A stretch of 64,000 nt of DNA from Metellina segmentata (taxonomy: Eukaryota; Arthropoda; Arachnida; Araneae; Tetragnathidae): assembly GCA_947359465.1 (NCBI GenBank), contig OX375880.1, forward strand, positions 15,446,120 to 15,510,119, in the 5' to 3' direction. This document shows, piece by piece, positions 53,212 to 64,000 of this stretch (positions are counted from its first letter, which is position 1; the number at the start of each line of letters is the position of its first letter). Under the pieces are notes generated by a model. The model made no database searches. It was not told the DNA's origin and saw only the letters and a list, made by a program, of their open reading frames with translations. The position numbers and the translations under genes were made by a program.

Positions 53212-53404
53212 TCAAACATTTTTCGCGTTTTTACATTCTAAGTTGGATTTTTAAATCTCATCTAACTTTTTCCAAATTCAATAGGTCTTCTTTAAATCCT
53301 TTAACTCCTTTCTTTCAATTTTTTAAACTCGTATACACATTTGACATGTTTTAAAAATCTACTTTTTATCTTTGTCTTGGATAATGAATTTTTAATGAGT
53401 TTAT

Positions 53405-53495
53405 ACTTTTATTGGTTGCATTCTGTCTTGTGTTTGGCGCAGCTTGTCCGATTTGGGACAGTACGCCATAACACCCCCAACACCTAGTCCAATCC
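53405..53495 (+). mobile_element. SINE-C 3' module
   Basis: TTCTGTCTTGTGTTTGGCGC, AGCTTGTCCGATTTGGGACA and GTACGCCATAACACCCCC match the SINE-C 3' end. 53500-54650 beyond is unique; its GC-rich part (53520-53990) contains overlapping 60-98-codon frames without recognisable domains. Confidence 0.6.
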
Positions 53496-54654
53496 GTTAA
53501 GACCTTTCTGAACCGTCCCATGGGGATTGCTACCTAACGCCACTGTTCCCCTCAGCAGCAGTGTCGTGCCGTCCCTGATGCACTTTGCATATCCTTTTGG
53601 GACTGGGAAGTCTCTAGAAGGGGGTGGCAATCAGGGACGACGCATTCCAAGGGGGTGCACGTGGTCGTCCAGGGAAGGGAAGTGTGGGGGGGGGGTCGTG
53701 GAAAAGTGAATCACGCGTCTCCGGTAGAGTTCTTTCGTCGGCTGATCATCTCGGAAGGGGATCCGATTTGATGTGTGTCTCTGATCCCTCACTCAGGTGG
53801 CTGCAGAGGGAGTCTAATTGGATGCCGGGGCTGCGAGAGTGGGGCACCCCATTGCTCGGGATGCCGGGGCTGGATTTCCGTGCCGGAGAGCATGCCTTTC
53901 GGTATGATACCGCGCTGTGAGGATGAGACGTACGGTGGGAAACGTAATTTGGTTTCGTTTTGATGACTGTTATAGGAACTGAGAGGTAGCAATGGGTGGT
54001 GGGAAAAGCATGATTGCGGAGAGATTTTTCAAACCACTATTAAATATGTTTTCTTATTGGCACGAGGATTCGGAAATCAGTTGTTTCCATGGTTTGACCA
54101 TAGAAAAACAGGGGAACCCCTAATAGGTGCCATTATAACTAAAAACAAAATATTTTTGGGGTAAAAAAGCAAACAAACGTATCTAGAGGTGATGGCTGAT
54201 GATACGTTAATGGAACCCTAAAGGAACCCTTTTGCTTTCTTGGCACAATGTTGGAAAGCTTTTTTTCATCTATGGAATAAAAATATAAGACTAAATACTA
54301 CAGAACACAAATGCAAAAATACACGCAGCAAAATTTTACTGTACAAGTATTTCCTGACTAAATTTTCAGAATGTATACTCAAGTTTGTGACCTGAAATTT
54401 AGTAAATGTGGCATTTAACACCTAACTTTAGGAAGAGGTTTATGCAAAAGAGAATACTAAATCGTTTTTTTACCTTAATATGTTTTATACATTCTTTTAA
54501 ATTCAAATTATTATTAGAGTTTTGGGCTGCTATCCATTCAAAGTTTCGCGCATAATTACATCTTGCAATCTGAAGTCTTCCTGCGGTATTTGTAAGTAAG
54601 CTGTGCGCAGTAAGAGATTCAAAAAATTATTTCGGGGTTGGCTCAGTCTATTTT

Positions 54655-54812
54655 CCAAATTGGATATCTCCCTTGAAGAATTGATCGTCAATAGCCCATT
54701 GTGTTGCTCCAGTGCGACGTTAATTAAAATACCTACCTATCTATCAGTACTCTATTCCAATTGAATTGAGTCGCCACTAGCCCTTTATGTTGCACCTGTG
54801 CAACGTTAATTA
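54655..54812 (+). mobile_element. Two SINE-B 3' ends in a row
   Basis: 54655-54735: CAATAGCCCATTGTGTTGC, TCCAGTGCGACGTTAATT, TACCTACC. 54760-54812: GAGTCGCCACTAGCCC, GTTGCACCTGTGCAACG, TTAATTAAATA. Confidence 0.7.
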
Positions 54813-54988
54813 AATATATACTACATCTTTTTTGATATCCATATTTCAGCTGTTCCCATAGTTTTTCAGACACGGAGCAATTTTAGAAGCAAAATTTTCT
54901 CATTTAGCCCCAAGAAATGTTTAGTTTTATCTGTCTACTCTGACACATATTACACACGATACGAATAGGGAAATAAGAATAATGAGGT

Positions 54989-55789
54989 ATATACACTCTA
55001 TAACAAAAAAAAATCGACAAACCAAGAAGGAGTTGTCCGATTGCGATAAAAATTGTGGATGTGAAGAACAAACATATAGAAAAACAAGCGATTAAAATTT
55101 TAGAACAATTTAATTTTTTTTTCAGAGTTTGTCCGTTACAGAGAGAGGTAGTCAATAAGGCGTTGGCCCCCATCTGGCCTGGATGCAAGCTGTCACCCAG
55201 CATGGCATAGACTGAAAAAGCTCCCGTGTTCTGCTGAATTTCTTACCTAATTGTCTCCAACTGTCGGTCTAAATTATCAACATTCCGGGATGGTTGCAAT
55301 CGTCTTCCGTTAACGTCCTAAATGCGCTCTATGGGAGAGATATCAGGAGACCTTGCTGGCCAAGGAAGTGTTGGGAAAGCTGGAAGACAGTTCATAGCAA
55401 CACGTGCATTACCTCGTTGAAAATTAAGTTCGGGGTGTCGCAAAAGGAACGGTAACACAACCGGTCGTAGAATGTCGTCTACGTACCGCTGTGCTGTAAG
55501 TGTGCCAGAAATAACAACCAAAGGGCTCCGGCTATGATAGCAGATGGAATCCCAGACCATAACGCCATGTTATGGGCATGATTGGCGTGCGATAGTAAGG
55601 ACAGGATCTTCACACTACCCTGAACGTCTCCAGAAACGTCTGAGGTTGTCGTCAGGACACAGTTGGAAACGGGACTTGTCACTAAAGACTATACCTCCCC
55701 AGTCAGCGCCGTTCCAAATGGATCGAGCCCGGCACCACTGTAATTCAGCACCTTCTTGATGAGTTAATTTTTTTTGTTATAGAGCATAT
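54989..55789 (-). mobile_element. Tc1-like deletion derivative, both TIRs present
   Basis: It starts TACACTCTATAACAAAAAAA and ends with the inverted TTTTTTTTGTTATAGAG. The minus strand encodes 'PLVVISGTLTAQRYVDDILR', then 'NFQRGNARVAMNC' (the usual Q-Q-D-N-A-R-P-H-T-A-R region, with the catalytic Asp read as Gly and residues lost) and 'WPARSPDISPIERI' with the Glu. The N-terminal half is deleted at the same junction as in 35422-36713. Confidence 0.88.
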
Positions 55790-56062
55790 ATTATTAATCA
55801 AGGAAACAATAGTTAAAAATAACTAGGGACAATATTATTTAAATCTATATAACAACTAGTTAAGATAACAATTAATAACACAACAACAGACAACAGTTAA
55901 ACAACTATTAATATTTGAAAATGTTACATGTATACCCGAAGTTAATGTGAACAATGTGCCTGCTTCTTGCAGCACGGTTTGTCAATGTTCGGTGACACTG
56001 AAATTTCTTCTATACTTTTGTATTGCGTCCTGAAAGTTTAATCAAATAAATTGTTAATTAAC

Positions 56063-56155
56063 CTCCCAAGTGGTTTCAACGAGAAATATTCTCCACCAAG
56101 ATGTGACAAATTCTGCTAATGACGAGATATCTCCGTCGAGACAACCCCCAGTAGG
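56063..56155 (+). repeat. GATATC-family element, complete ~93-bp unit
   Basis: It starts CCTCCCAAGTGGTTTCAACG and ends ACAACCCCCAGTAGG, inverted counterparts. Inside are GAGAAATATTCTC, AAGATGTGACAAATTCTG and GACGAGATATCTCCGTC. This copy shows the basic size of the family. 55790-56060 upstream is AT-rich unique DNA. Confidence 0.7.
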
Positions 56156-56394
56156 ATAATTTAAAAATTTTATCATGTAATGAATAAATTCCTTCAAAAG
56201 GCTTCATATTTCCAATAGTGCTGGATGAGAAAAAATAACTATTTTACTGTAAAAAGCTGCTTAGCATCGGTTCAAAAATTATTTTGAAGTTTAGAAGATG
56301 GTAAAAGGTATTACGATTAAATGCATATTGTTTTTACAACATGTGTGGTTAAAAACAGGTTTTAAGCATGGAAATAGAGATTATTCATTTTAAA

Positions 56395-56525
56395 TTTACA
56401 ATCCTCCAATTGGTTTCGAAGTCCATCTCGTCCATCGCAATCCGACCAATTGTGCTAATGACGAGATATCTCGTCAACAAGATAGCGATCAATTTTTATA
56501 AGGACGAGATCAAGTACTGGTCACT
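56395..56525 (+). repeat. GATATC-family element, partial
   Basis: CCTCCAATTGGTTTCGAAGT, CCATCTCGTCCATCG, ATTGTGCTAATGACGAG and GACGAGATATCTCGTCAAC (56460) are present; the right end is lost. Confidence 0.65.
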
Positions 56526-56536
56526 TTCTTGTTAGT

Positions 56537-56800
56537 TGGTAATTTTTTAATTAACGCCGTACTAGAGTTAAACAACGGGCTATTGACGACGGTCCGGGAT
56601 CAATCCCCTAAGAGAAAGATCCGATGACTACACCACGTCATTTTGAACCACTGTCAGATGACGTGGTAACGCCTGAGCTGGCAGCCCACTCTCCAAACGT
56701 CCATACCAACCCAACCTAAGGACTTTCGGCCATGACAGATTTAAGGTGCACCAGCCGCCTCTGCACCATACGCTCCGAGGACAAAACCTCGTAATTTTAC
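56537..56800 (-). mobile_element. SINE-A, 5'-truncated, plus an adjoining fragment
   Basis: On the minus strand the main copy runs from AGCGTATGGTGCAGAGGCGG through core and body to the tail. 56774-56800 (TCCGAGGACAAAACCTCG) is a second short minus-strand piece of the body fused to its 5' side. Confidence 0.85.
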
Positions 56801-56825
56801 TTTTCTTGAATGATGATATACATTA

Positions 56826-57255
56826 TACGGATAAAAGTATTTGGACACTGCAGAAATTCGAATGAGGATCAATTTTAGTGTGGGGTTGTTTTCTTGGTAA
56901 GGACTCGCCCCATTGCTTTATGTACCTGGTACCATGAACGCTGGCGTATACCTCGACGTTCTGGATCATTCGGCATTGCCTACACTATGGCAATACTACG
57001 GCGATGATGGTTGCTTCTTCCAAGAGGATAGAGCTCTATGCTATACTGCAAAACGTGTGCTGGACTGATTTCATGAAAATGAGCTGAATTAGCTCGACTG
57101 GCCTGTTCAGAGCCCCTATCTCAATCCGATCGAGCACGTGTGGAACGAACTGGAGCGACGCGTACGACACCGCCATGCACGCCCATATTCACAACAATCT
57201 CTTCTCACAGCTTTGCAAGAGGCATGGCGTGCTATTCCTGTCCAGACATACAGAG

Positions 57256-57262
<7 letters not shown>
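56826..57262 (+). pseudogene. Tc1-like transposase remnant ending in (AT)n
   Basis: The left end (ATTATACGGATAAAAGTATT) is the Tc1 terminus. The plus strand reads through a transposase second half: 'GCFFQEDRALCYTAKRVLD' with the second Asp, a stop where Trp is expected, another stop, 'LDWPVQSPYLNPIEHVWNEL' with the Glu, then 'QQSLLTALQEAWRAIPVQTY'. The right end is replaced by an AT microsatellite. It is a close relative of 49564-50112, decayed independently. Confidence 0.87.
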
Positions 57263-57346
<84 letters not shown>

Positions 57347-57348
57347 AC
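57259..57348 (+). repeat. (AT)n microsatellite
   Basis: About 40 AT units directly abutting the Tc1 remnant, as at 24684. 57349-58800 is unique: AT-rich, then a GC-rich purine-biased part (58230-58760) without a recognised gene. Confidence 0.97.
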
Positions 57349-58802
57349 AGTAACCTGGAATCAGAATTCAAATGAAAACTTTGAATAAATTTGAGTCGAA
57401 ATGTGAGCGCTGCTTTGGAAATTGAACACCCAGCATGTTGTTTGTGTGTGTACATTTCCAGCATTCTCGAGTCATCCACACTTTTTCATTGAGTTTGTTG
57501 TCGAAAGTTATAGTACAAGCGTCTTATTGAACTATAATTGTTGGCCCTGAAAAGGACTGTTTTTTAAATGGCCCTGAAATGATCCTCCGCTTTCTTTGAT
57601 TTCTAATTCTAGACTGGAACAGCTCGACTAAAATTCATTTTCTTTTTCAATAAAATTTCATCCGATAACGCTATTAATTCAATTGAGGCGCGAGGCCTCG
57701 TGGTAAACAATCGTACAATGTTGCCGAAGCGCGATAACAAATAGCGTCTTTTCTGCGTGCCGCGTAAGAGTATTATATATATAGATATTTATTCAAGAAA
57801 AGTATTAAGAATTTATCCACATGAGGAATTCTTAATTCATTTTTTAGGCTATGGAAAGTCTCATCCCATTACAGAAACTTGATACCAAATTCAATTACTG
57901 TACCAAGTACTATCCTCGAAGTTTTCAGCTTATCAATTGTCCTGAATCAGCGATAAGAAAAGTTTATACAGAAAAGTTTCCATGACATTTGTCATTAATT
58001 TTCCAAAATTAAGTTTTCAACGAGAAAAGAAATTTTTTTATTCTCTCCGCCAATTTAAGAATATTTCTATTACTCCACACATAATAATGAACTATTAATC
58101 TTGTTAATTGATTTTTATTACAGCCTCCAATATCAAACGATTCAGATTATTTCCCAGCGATCAAACTTCGGGTAATCGAACGGTTGAAATAAAACAAACC
58201 TATCGAATAACCACGACGAGCCAAAAATAAGTGCCCCACCCCCCGAAATGACCCTTCGCACACCCCGAACGCGACCACAACACCCTACCCTCCGAAATTA
58301 GCCACAATTTCATCATCTCAACCCCTTTCATCCCCTTAAAAAATGCCCCCCACTGGGAAGGGGGAGGGTATGAAGAGGGGTCGAAGAGAATAAGAGATCG
58401 TTCTACGTTGGCGTCTTCCCACTCCAAGAATATGCAAATGGGGAAGGGGGAACTGGGGGTGGCCCTCATCAAATCAAATCCTCCCCCGCAATTTCGGGGA
58501 GGGGGTCTCCTGTAAAAGTATCCTCTCCCAATGGAGTCTTAATAAAGATAGATGGACTTCGAGGGGGAGGGACAGGAGACCACAAAATGATAATTAGGCA
58601 TGATGACCAGGAAATCAAATCCCACATTTAACGTAATTTATCACTCCGGAAAAGCACTCCCGGGCCCCTCTCCTTATCCCCTCCCCCACCAGATGAGCGT
58701 CGCCGACTTTTGGGAGTCTCCGACTCTTCTTGGAGTCTGTGGTGGTGGCGGGGAGTTAGGACTTGATTTTTAAGCGGAATTTCCTCGCCGCGTTGCTGTT
58801 TC

Positions 58803-59335
58803 TGCTCTGGAAAGTTCAGCGCAGTTGGTGCAGTGGCGATTTCTTTGTTTAAACGTTCGGTGTCACCGACAGGATCGAGACCGCAAACCTTCGAAGACCG
58901 TCGTGTGCAGAGGAGGTTGGTGCGCGTTCAATCTGTCGGGCCCTCCAATGGCCTCACGTTGGCGGGGTGTGGAAGTGCGGAGAGTGGGGTGCCAGCTCAG
59001 GTGTTGACTTCGTCATCTAACCGTGGTTCAAAATTACTGCTCTGAAAGTCTAGCGCAGTTGGAACAGTGGCGATTTCGTTGTTTCAAGCGATTGGTGTCA
59101 CCGACAGGATCAAGTCAGCAAAACTTTCTGCAGAGGGGTTGGCCCGGTTGGAGGAGTAGTAAGCACAGGGTTGTGAGTTCGAATCCAACCAAAGACCGTT
59201 GTGTACAAAAGAGGTTGGGACACTTAAATATGTCAGTCGCCTCAAATGCCCTCATGCTCGCGTGGTGTGGAAGTCTAGAGAGTTGGATGCCAGATCAAGT
59301 GTTGCCTCGGGACAACCACCAGTTAAAATCAAAGC
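58803..59335 (+). mobile_element. Two chimeric SINEs with a fourth head (SINE-D)
   Basis: Both copies begin with a distinct tRNA-like head: AGCGCAGTTGGTGCAGTGGC and GGATCGAGACC (58816-58880), and AGCGCAGTTGGAACAGTGGC (59052). In the first, the head runs via GAAGACCGTCGTGTGCAG into the SINE-B/A body (GGGGTGCCAGCTCAGGTG). In the second it is followed by a complete SINE-B head (GGTTGGCCCGGTTGGAGGAG, GAGTTCGAATCCAACC) and then the body. The starts lie ~237 bp apart. Confidence 0.75.
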
Positions 59336-59384
59336 TGGTTCGTTGACCTTCCAATTTTTGTTAGTTATTGACTGAGAATGATCC

Positions 59385-60070
59385 CGGGGAATCAGCATTA
59401 AGCCCCACCTAACCACCATCAGCATTAAACTCCAACTAACCACCATCAGCATTGAGTCCTAACTAATCACCACCAGAATTGAGCCCCAACTAACCACCAT
59501 CAGAATTGAGCTCCACCTAACCGCAATAAGCATTAGCACTATCTAACCACCATCACCATTAAGCCCCAACTAACCACCTTCAGCATTAAGCCCCGTCAAA
59601 CTACCGTCAGCATTGAGCCTTAACTAACCACCATCTGAATTTAGCCTCAAATAACCACCATCGGAATTGAGCCCCAACTAACCACGATCAGCATTAGCCC
59701 CATCTAACCACCATTAGCATTAAGCCCCAACTAACCACCTTCAGCATTAAGTTCCCACTAGCCACCATCATCATCGAGTCTCGACTAACCACCACCAGCA
59801 TTAGCCCCATCTAACCACCATTAGCATTAAGCCCCAACTAACCACCTTGAGCATTAAATTCCAACTAAACACCATCATAATTGAGTCCCAACTAACCACC
59901 ACCAGCATTAGTCCCATCTAACCACCATTAACATTAAACCCCAACTAACCACCATCAGCATTGAGTTCCAACTAACCACCATCAGCATTGATCCCCAACT
60001 AACCACCATCAGCATTAAGCCCCAACTAACCAACATCAGCATTAAGCCCCAACTAACCAACATTAGTATC
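59385..60070 (+). repeat. ~27-29-bp minisatellite (CAACTAACCACCATCAGCAT)
   Basis: About 24 units of CCCCAACTAACCACC, ATCAGCATT and (GA/AA)G, with a shorter variant CCCCATCTAACCACC every few units. No coding meaning. AT-rich unique sequence follows to 61740. Confidence 0.93.
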
Positions 60071-61744
60071 TAACATTTTTTTATTTGGATTTTCATTATC
60101 TCGAAGACATCTTTCATTATCATCATCTAAAACCAACGATAAAGAATCCAGTGTCTGTACCAAACGATAACAACTAAGATTTTCTTGTTTTTCCCTAATA
60201 TTGCTGTAGGGCTGCTACTAATTTTATGGGAGGAAATATGTAGTTTTACTTCAAGTTGCGGGGCTACAAACAAAATTAAAACTACTTTAAACTTCAATAA
60301 GAATTAAAGCGACTTGCTGTTAGATGCACTTAGAGACTTAATTATTGTAATATTAGTAGAGTTATGAACAGGGTTATATTGCAGTAGAAAATTTACTTAA
60401 GGTAAAAAAATTATATTAAGAGAGAAGTCACTTCCAAATATGTGCATTGCTGGAACGTTAAGAATATACTATTTTTACGTTTATAAATAGTTTTATTTAA
60501 AAAGTATAATAACCTAAAATATCATTGGCTTAGAAGTAAAACACAACTAATCAAAAGTTTCAAGTGTTTTTTTTTTTTTTTTTTTTCTAAACCATAAAGG
60601 TGTAATAATTAGATCGATGTCCTGTAAATCCTCTTTCTTTGCATGGAGTTTAGATTTCTTCTTGACAAACGCACTTGGTATAATCATAGTGCAGTAGTAT
60701 GTAAAGCACTAGTGAATAGATAGTAGTATTTCTGACTTCCATGTTCCTTCAGTACAGCGTTGCTTGACTTAACAGTGTTTCACTTATAAGCCGAGAATAT
60801 ACTCTATACTTGGGATGACCAGAGCGCAGCACGCAGGCCAAGAGTGGCTACATTAGACAAATGGGGCGGGTCATGTGCAAATAAAATCTATGTATGAAGT
60901 ATGGTAAACTAAAACTGATCAATGACCAAAAGTAATTATTTTATTTTATTTCTTGTTACAAAGTTATTAATAAACTAAAACTTATGAATGTCCAAAAGTA
61001 ATTATTTTATTCTGGTTCCAAAGTTATTGAAAACCATAAAAACAAAAATGCTATTAATAAATATTGTTTTGATTTCATAAAACAATTTTGTAAAACAAAT
61101 CTTTAAAATCCAGATTTGCTTGTGGATGCTTTACGAATGTCGTCCATCTTATCAGTCAGCTTCCGAAAGTTTGGTTGATGACTTGTTAGGGCATTCTGCA
61201 CAAGCTCAGTAAAATGCTAATCAGTTAACACAGACCGATGCTTATTTGTAATATATTTATAAGTGTTGAATACAAAGACTCTCGCAACAATACAAAGTGC
61301 CATAATTGAGATTAGTCTGTTTGGTTTTAGGATATTTTGTTCCGGAACCAGCAAGCAAAATATGTTACAAAACAAAAAAATTGCTTTCGTTTGTGCGCTT
61401 TGTTACGTGCGAGACTCGTGCGATTTATGGTGTCAAGTTAGCGCTCTGTCGACAAAGTAATATTGTGATACTTGTCATGCATTTTTTATGCTAATCTTTT
61501 GATTTGAGTCAAAGTTGTCTCAGCTAAGAAAGCAACGCAGTTTTGTATTTCAACTATCAATCAGGCTGATCGGGGAAGGGGGGATATGTGTGTAAACTTT
61601 AAAAAGTTGAACTAATTTTCAGTATTGCATTGTTTGTTTTGTTATTTAAGATAAATAAATGGCTCTTCCAATATTTCTTTCTTCAATGTGGCTACCAAAG
61701 GTAGTGTAGCTTGCCACCTCTGCTCGATAACGATAGTAAAAAAA

Positions 61745-62770
61745 TAATAATGATCAGATATACTACAAAACAACATAAATTATTCTGCACAATGTATTAA
61801 AATCGTACTGATTCTTTTTTTCTGTAAATGATGATCAGGATATGCAACAAAATAAACATAAATTATTCTGCACAATGTATTAAAATCGTGCTGATCCTTT
61901 TGTTCTGTATTAGAAAAGTACTGATGTTCAGGATATGCAACAAAATAACATAAATAATTCTGCACAACGTATTAAAATCATGCTGATCCTTTTGTTCTGA
62001 ATTAGAAAAGCAATGATGATCAAGATATGCAACAAAACATAAATCACTGAAAAATGAAATAAAAACGTACTGATAATTTTGTTCTGTATTAGAAAGTAAT
62101 GATGATCAGAATATGCAACAAAACTACATAAATGATTTAGTAAAATGAATTAAAATAGTGCTGATAATTTTTTTTGCATTAGACGAGTAATAATGATCAG
62201 GGTATCCAACAAAACAACTTAAATTATTCTGCAAATGAATTAAAATCGTGCTAGTCATTTTGTTCAGTATTAGACGAGTAGTAATGATCAGGGTGTGATG
62301 TAATAACTATTACATCGAGTCCAAAGTTCGCACATCATAAGGTTGCATGTTCAAATCAAATTTAAGTCCAATTCCAGTTCTATTTTAACATCTATTTATT
62401 AACAAAGACAGGACACTAACACGATGACAGTGAAACAAAGATAATGGATAGGTCCATTCCAACGTAGTCTTCCTTCGACTACGTTCCAAATCAATCTGGC
62501 GATTTCCCCATCGGGTAGGGAAAATGCGCGTTTCAAATTCCCTTTCAAAGGGATTATCACAATATCTGTGGCTAAGTTGCCACACAGGGACAACAAATAA
62601 AATGCAAAGAAAAGCTTAAATTGTTCTGAAAATGAATTAAAATCATGCTGATAATTGTTTTTCTGCATAGACTAGTAATAAAAAACAGGATATGCAACAA
62701 AACAACATCAATCATTCTGCAAAAAGAATTAAAATAGCTCTGATCATTTGTTGCATATTATATTGTTTAA
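61745..62770 (+). repeat. ~82-93-bp tandem array, interrupted
   Basis: Units combine TAATGATCAGGATATGCAAC, AAAACAACATAAATTATTC, TGCACAATGTATTAAAATCG and TGCTGATCATTTTGTTC. About six lie in 61745-62295 and two in 62600-62770. The insert 62296-62595 is unrelated and contains a hairpin start GATGTAATAACTATTACATC. Unique GC-rich sequence follows to 63590. Confidence 0.85.
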
Positions 62771-63593
62771 ATCTGTGCTCTTTGCGAGACTTCATCTATT
62801 TGATATACATTAACAGTAATTCCGTACCGTAATTGCCTGTTCAAAGGAAATTAGGTCGTTTCGATCATTCACCCTGAATCCCATTTTGCAGAGCAATTCT
62901 CCCTACTGTCCAGATACCTAGTCCACCCTCAATTAGTCCCTCTCGTGTGAGAAATATTCACCGCCCAGCCAACCACAGAGCCGCAAACGATATACCAAAG
63001 GGGTTTTCTAAACAATGATCAATCGGAGACCCGAGTCAAGGGTCGCACAACTCTGTTGCCTTGACGACTCCCGAAAATCCTTTAAGTATCTCTCTTTTCC
63101 CCCAGCAAACGATAGGGGGTGTACTCCATCATCGCTTGCGTCACTGAGGACGTCGGGGGAAAGATTAGTCGTGGCGGGGGGTTGGCAGATGTATAGGGCG
63201 CCCCCTTACAGGGGTTGGGGGAGGCATTAATCACTGGGATGAGAAAGAGTTCTCTCGAGGTGAATAGGGGGTGGAGGAATCGGTAGTTGACGCCTAAGAG
63301 CAGACGATATTCCTGCGCCCTGTCGTTATCTGCGGGAGCGAACAAGGTGGGGACCTGTCTTCGCTTCTCTTCGGGGTGGTGAGCGGCGTAATCTTGGGTG
63401 AAATAGGGAAATTTCGAACGTTTTTCCCCTTCTCGAAGTTGAAGTATTTTTTTTTCGAATCTATCAAAATTGTTTGTGATTTAGAGGGATGACTAACACT
63501 TTGAAACTCCCGATACTGTAATTAAATATTTCTGAAAAAAAAAATTGTATTTTGCGCTTAGTAAAAACTAGTTTTAATTAATAATCAAACCTT

Positions 63594-63973
63594 TAGTGAC
63601 AGTTATATTTTCGCATTATCGTCTGTACACTAATTACCGTTATATTTTCGTATTATCGTTTGCACACTAGTTACAGTTATATTTTCGTATAATTTCGTTT
63701 GATAAGAATGGCAACAGTATGAGAGAGATCGCATAGCTTCCGATCTCCGCGTTCATTCCAAAAATTAATGTCTGATAACGCAGCCGTGTAAATATTTCTA
63801 TGTATGGAGTCAGATTAAATAAAGAGTATTTTGTAGAGAACGCGCGCGATTGAATAGTTTGATTCTAGGAGAGTCTCGTAACACCAATCACTCTTGCAAG
63901 GAACAAGAATGTACATGATTAATTTTTCCCTAGTTTGAATAACGAATTAGACTCGTCATCCGTAATTTAGGCA
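63594..63973 (-). repeat. Right arm of the 64-kb-spaced inverted repeat
   Basis: Its reverse complement aligns with 1-367. It includes the same three ~37-bp units (inner end, 63594-63695). The shared block TACGGATGACGAGTCT appears in reverse complement near 63945-63966. A second GACTCGTCAT-type motif lies just outside (CATGACGAGTCTC at 63983-63995). About 27 bases of window remain beyond the arm. Confidence 0.85.
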
Positions 63974-64000
63974 AAACAAGTGCATGACGAGTCTCAGTCG

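Noticed and set aside
53520..53990. Possible coding exon in a GC-rich block
   Set aside because: Several frames overlap with no consistent codon bias, splice sites or recognisable domain.
57138..57388. Frames ending in long Tyr-Ile repeats
   Set aside because: A Tc1 transposase remnant read on into an (AT)n microsatellite.
1..64000. Giant virus-like or Polinton-type element bounded by the edge inverted repeats
   Set aside because: No DNA polymerase B, retroviral-type integrase, packaging ATPase, protease or capsid coding was seen between the arms; the interior is unrelated nested repeats.

Overview
The window is repeat-saturated eukaryotic (animal) DNA. I found no host protein gene, rRNA, functional tRNA, operon or CRISPR array. 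Roughly 45 fragments of tRNA-derived SINEs, several Tc1/mariner, hAT, PIF/Harbinger-like, MULE-like and Helitron-like elements, pieces of LINE RNase H domains and many minisatellites fill it. The repeat style (Tc1 copies with TIRs reading like 'CACTATATGGACAAAAGTA', tRNA-SINEs, Jockey-like RNase H remnants) suggests an arthropod, and I lean towards an arachnid such as an orb-weaving spider. That is recollection of similar repeats, not proof. Family labels SINE-A, -B, -C and -D are mine.

Layout. 1-367 is one arm of a long inverted repeat whose other arm is 63594-63973, so both window edges lie in or next to the same sequence. 1.5-5.2 kb is a dead Tc1 copy carrying two nested insertions: a 2.8-kb Tc1/mariner-superfamily element with perfect 28-bp TIRs and an uninterrupted DD82E transposase gene (the only intact gene in the window), and a 194-bp MITE with a 9-bp target duplication. 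5.2-12.5 kb holds a Helitron-like remnant, many SINEs in both orientations, a 103-bp near-perfect palindrome and a tandem duplication that copied a SINE. 12.5-16.8 kb is mostly unique. 17-23 kb has a SINE split by a 419-bp MITE, minisatellites and an array of palindromic 'ACGAGATATCTCGT' units. 23.8-27.8 kb has two Tc1 remnants and nine copies of a ~270-bp satellite. 29.2-30.4 kb is a 1.27-kb TIR element flanked by TA. 32.3-33.2 kb is a ~25-bp minisatellite hit by a SINE.

34.2-36.7 kb has a Helitron-like element hit by a 437-bp MITE (TAA duplication) and a Tc1 hit by a 516-bp hAT MITE (8-bp duplication). 37.9-39.2 kb is an EcoRI/XbaI-like minisatellite hit by a hAT with a transposase C-terminus. 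40-46.6 kb has more SINEs, a 350-bp tandem duplication, an 852-bp long-TIR element, LINE debris and a 114-bp tandem array open on both strands. 49.5-57.3 kb has three Tc1 remnants, LINE debris and more SINEs. 58.8-62.8 kb has chimeric SINEs and two more tandem arrays.

How it works together: this is a record of successive insertions rather than a pathway. Target-site duplications give relative ages at about a dozen sites. The DD82E element looks young and self-sufficient; nearly all other elements are non-autonomous or broken and would depend on proteins encoded elsewhere.
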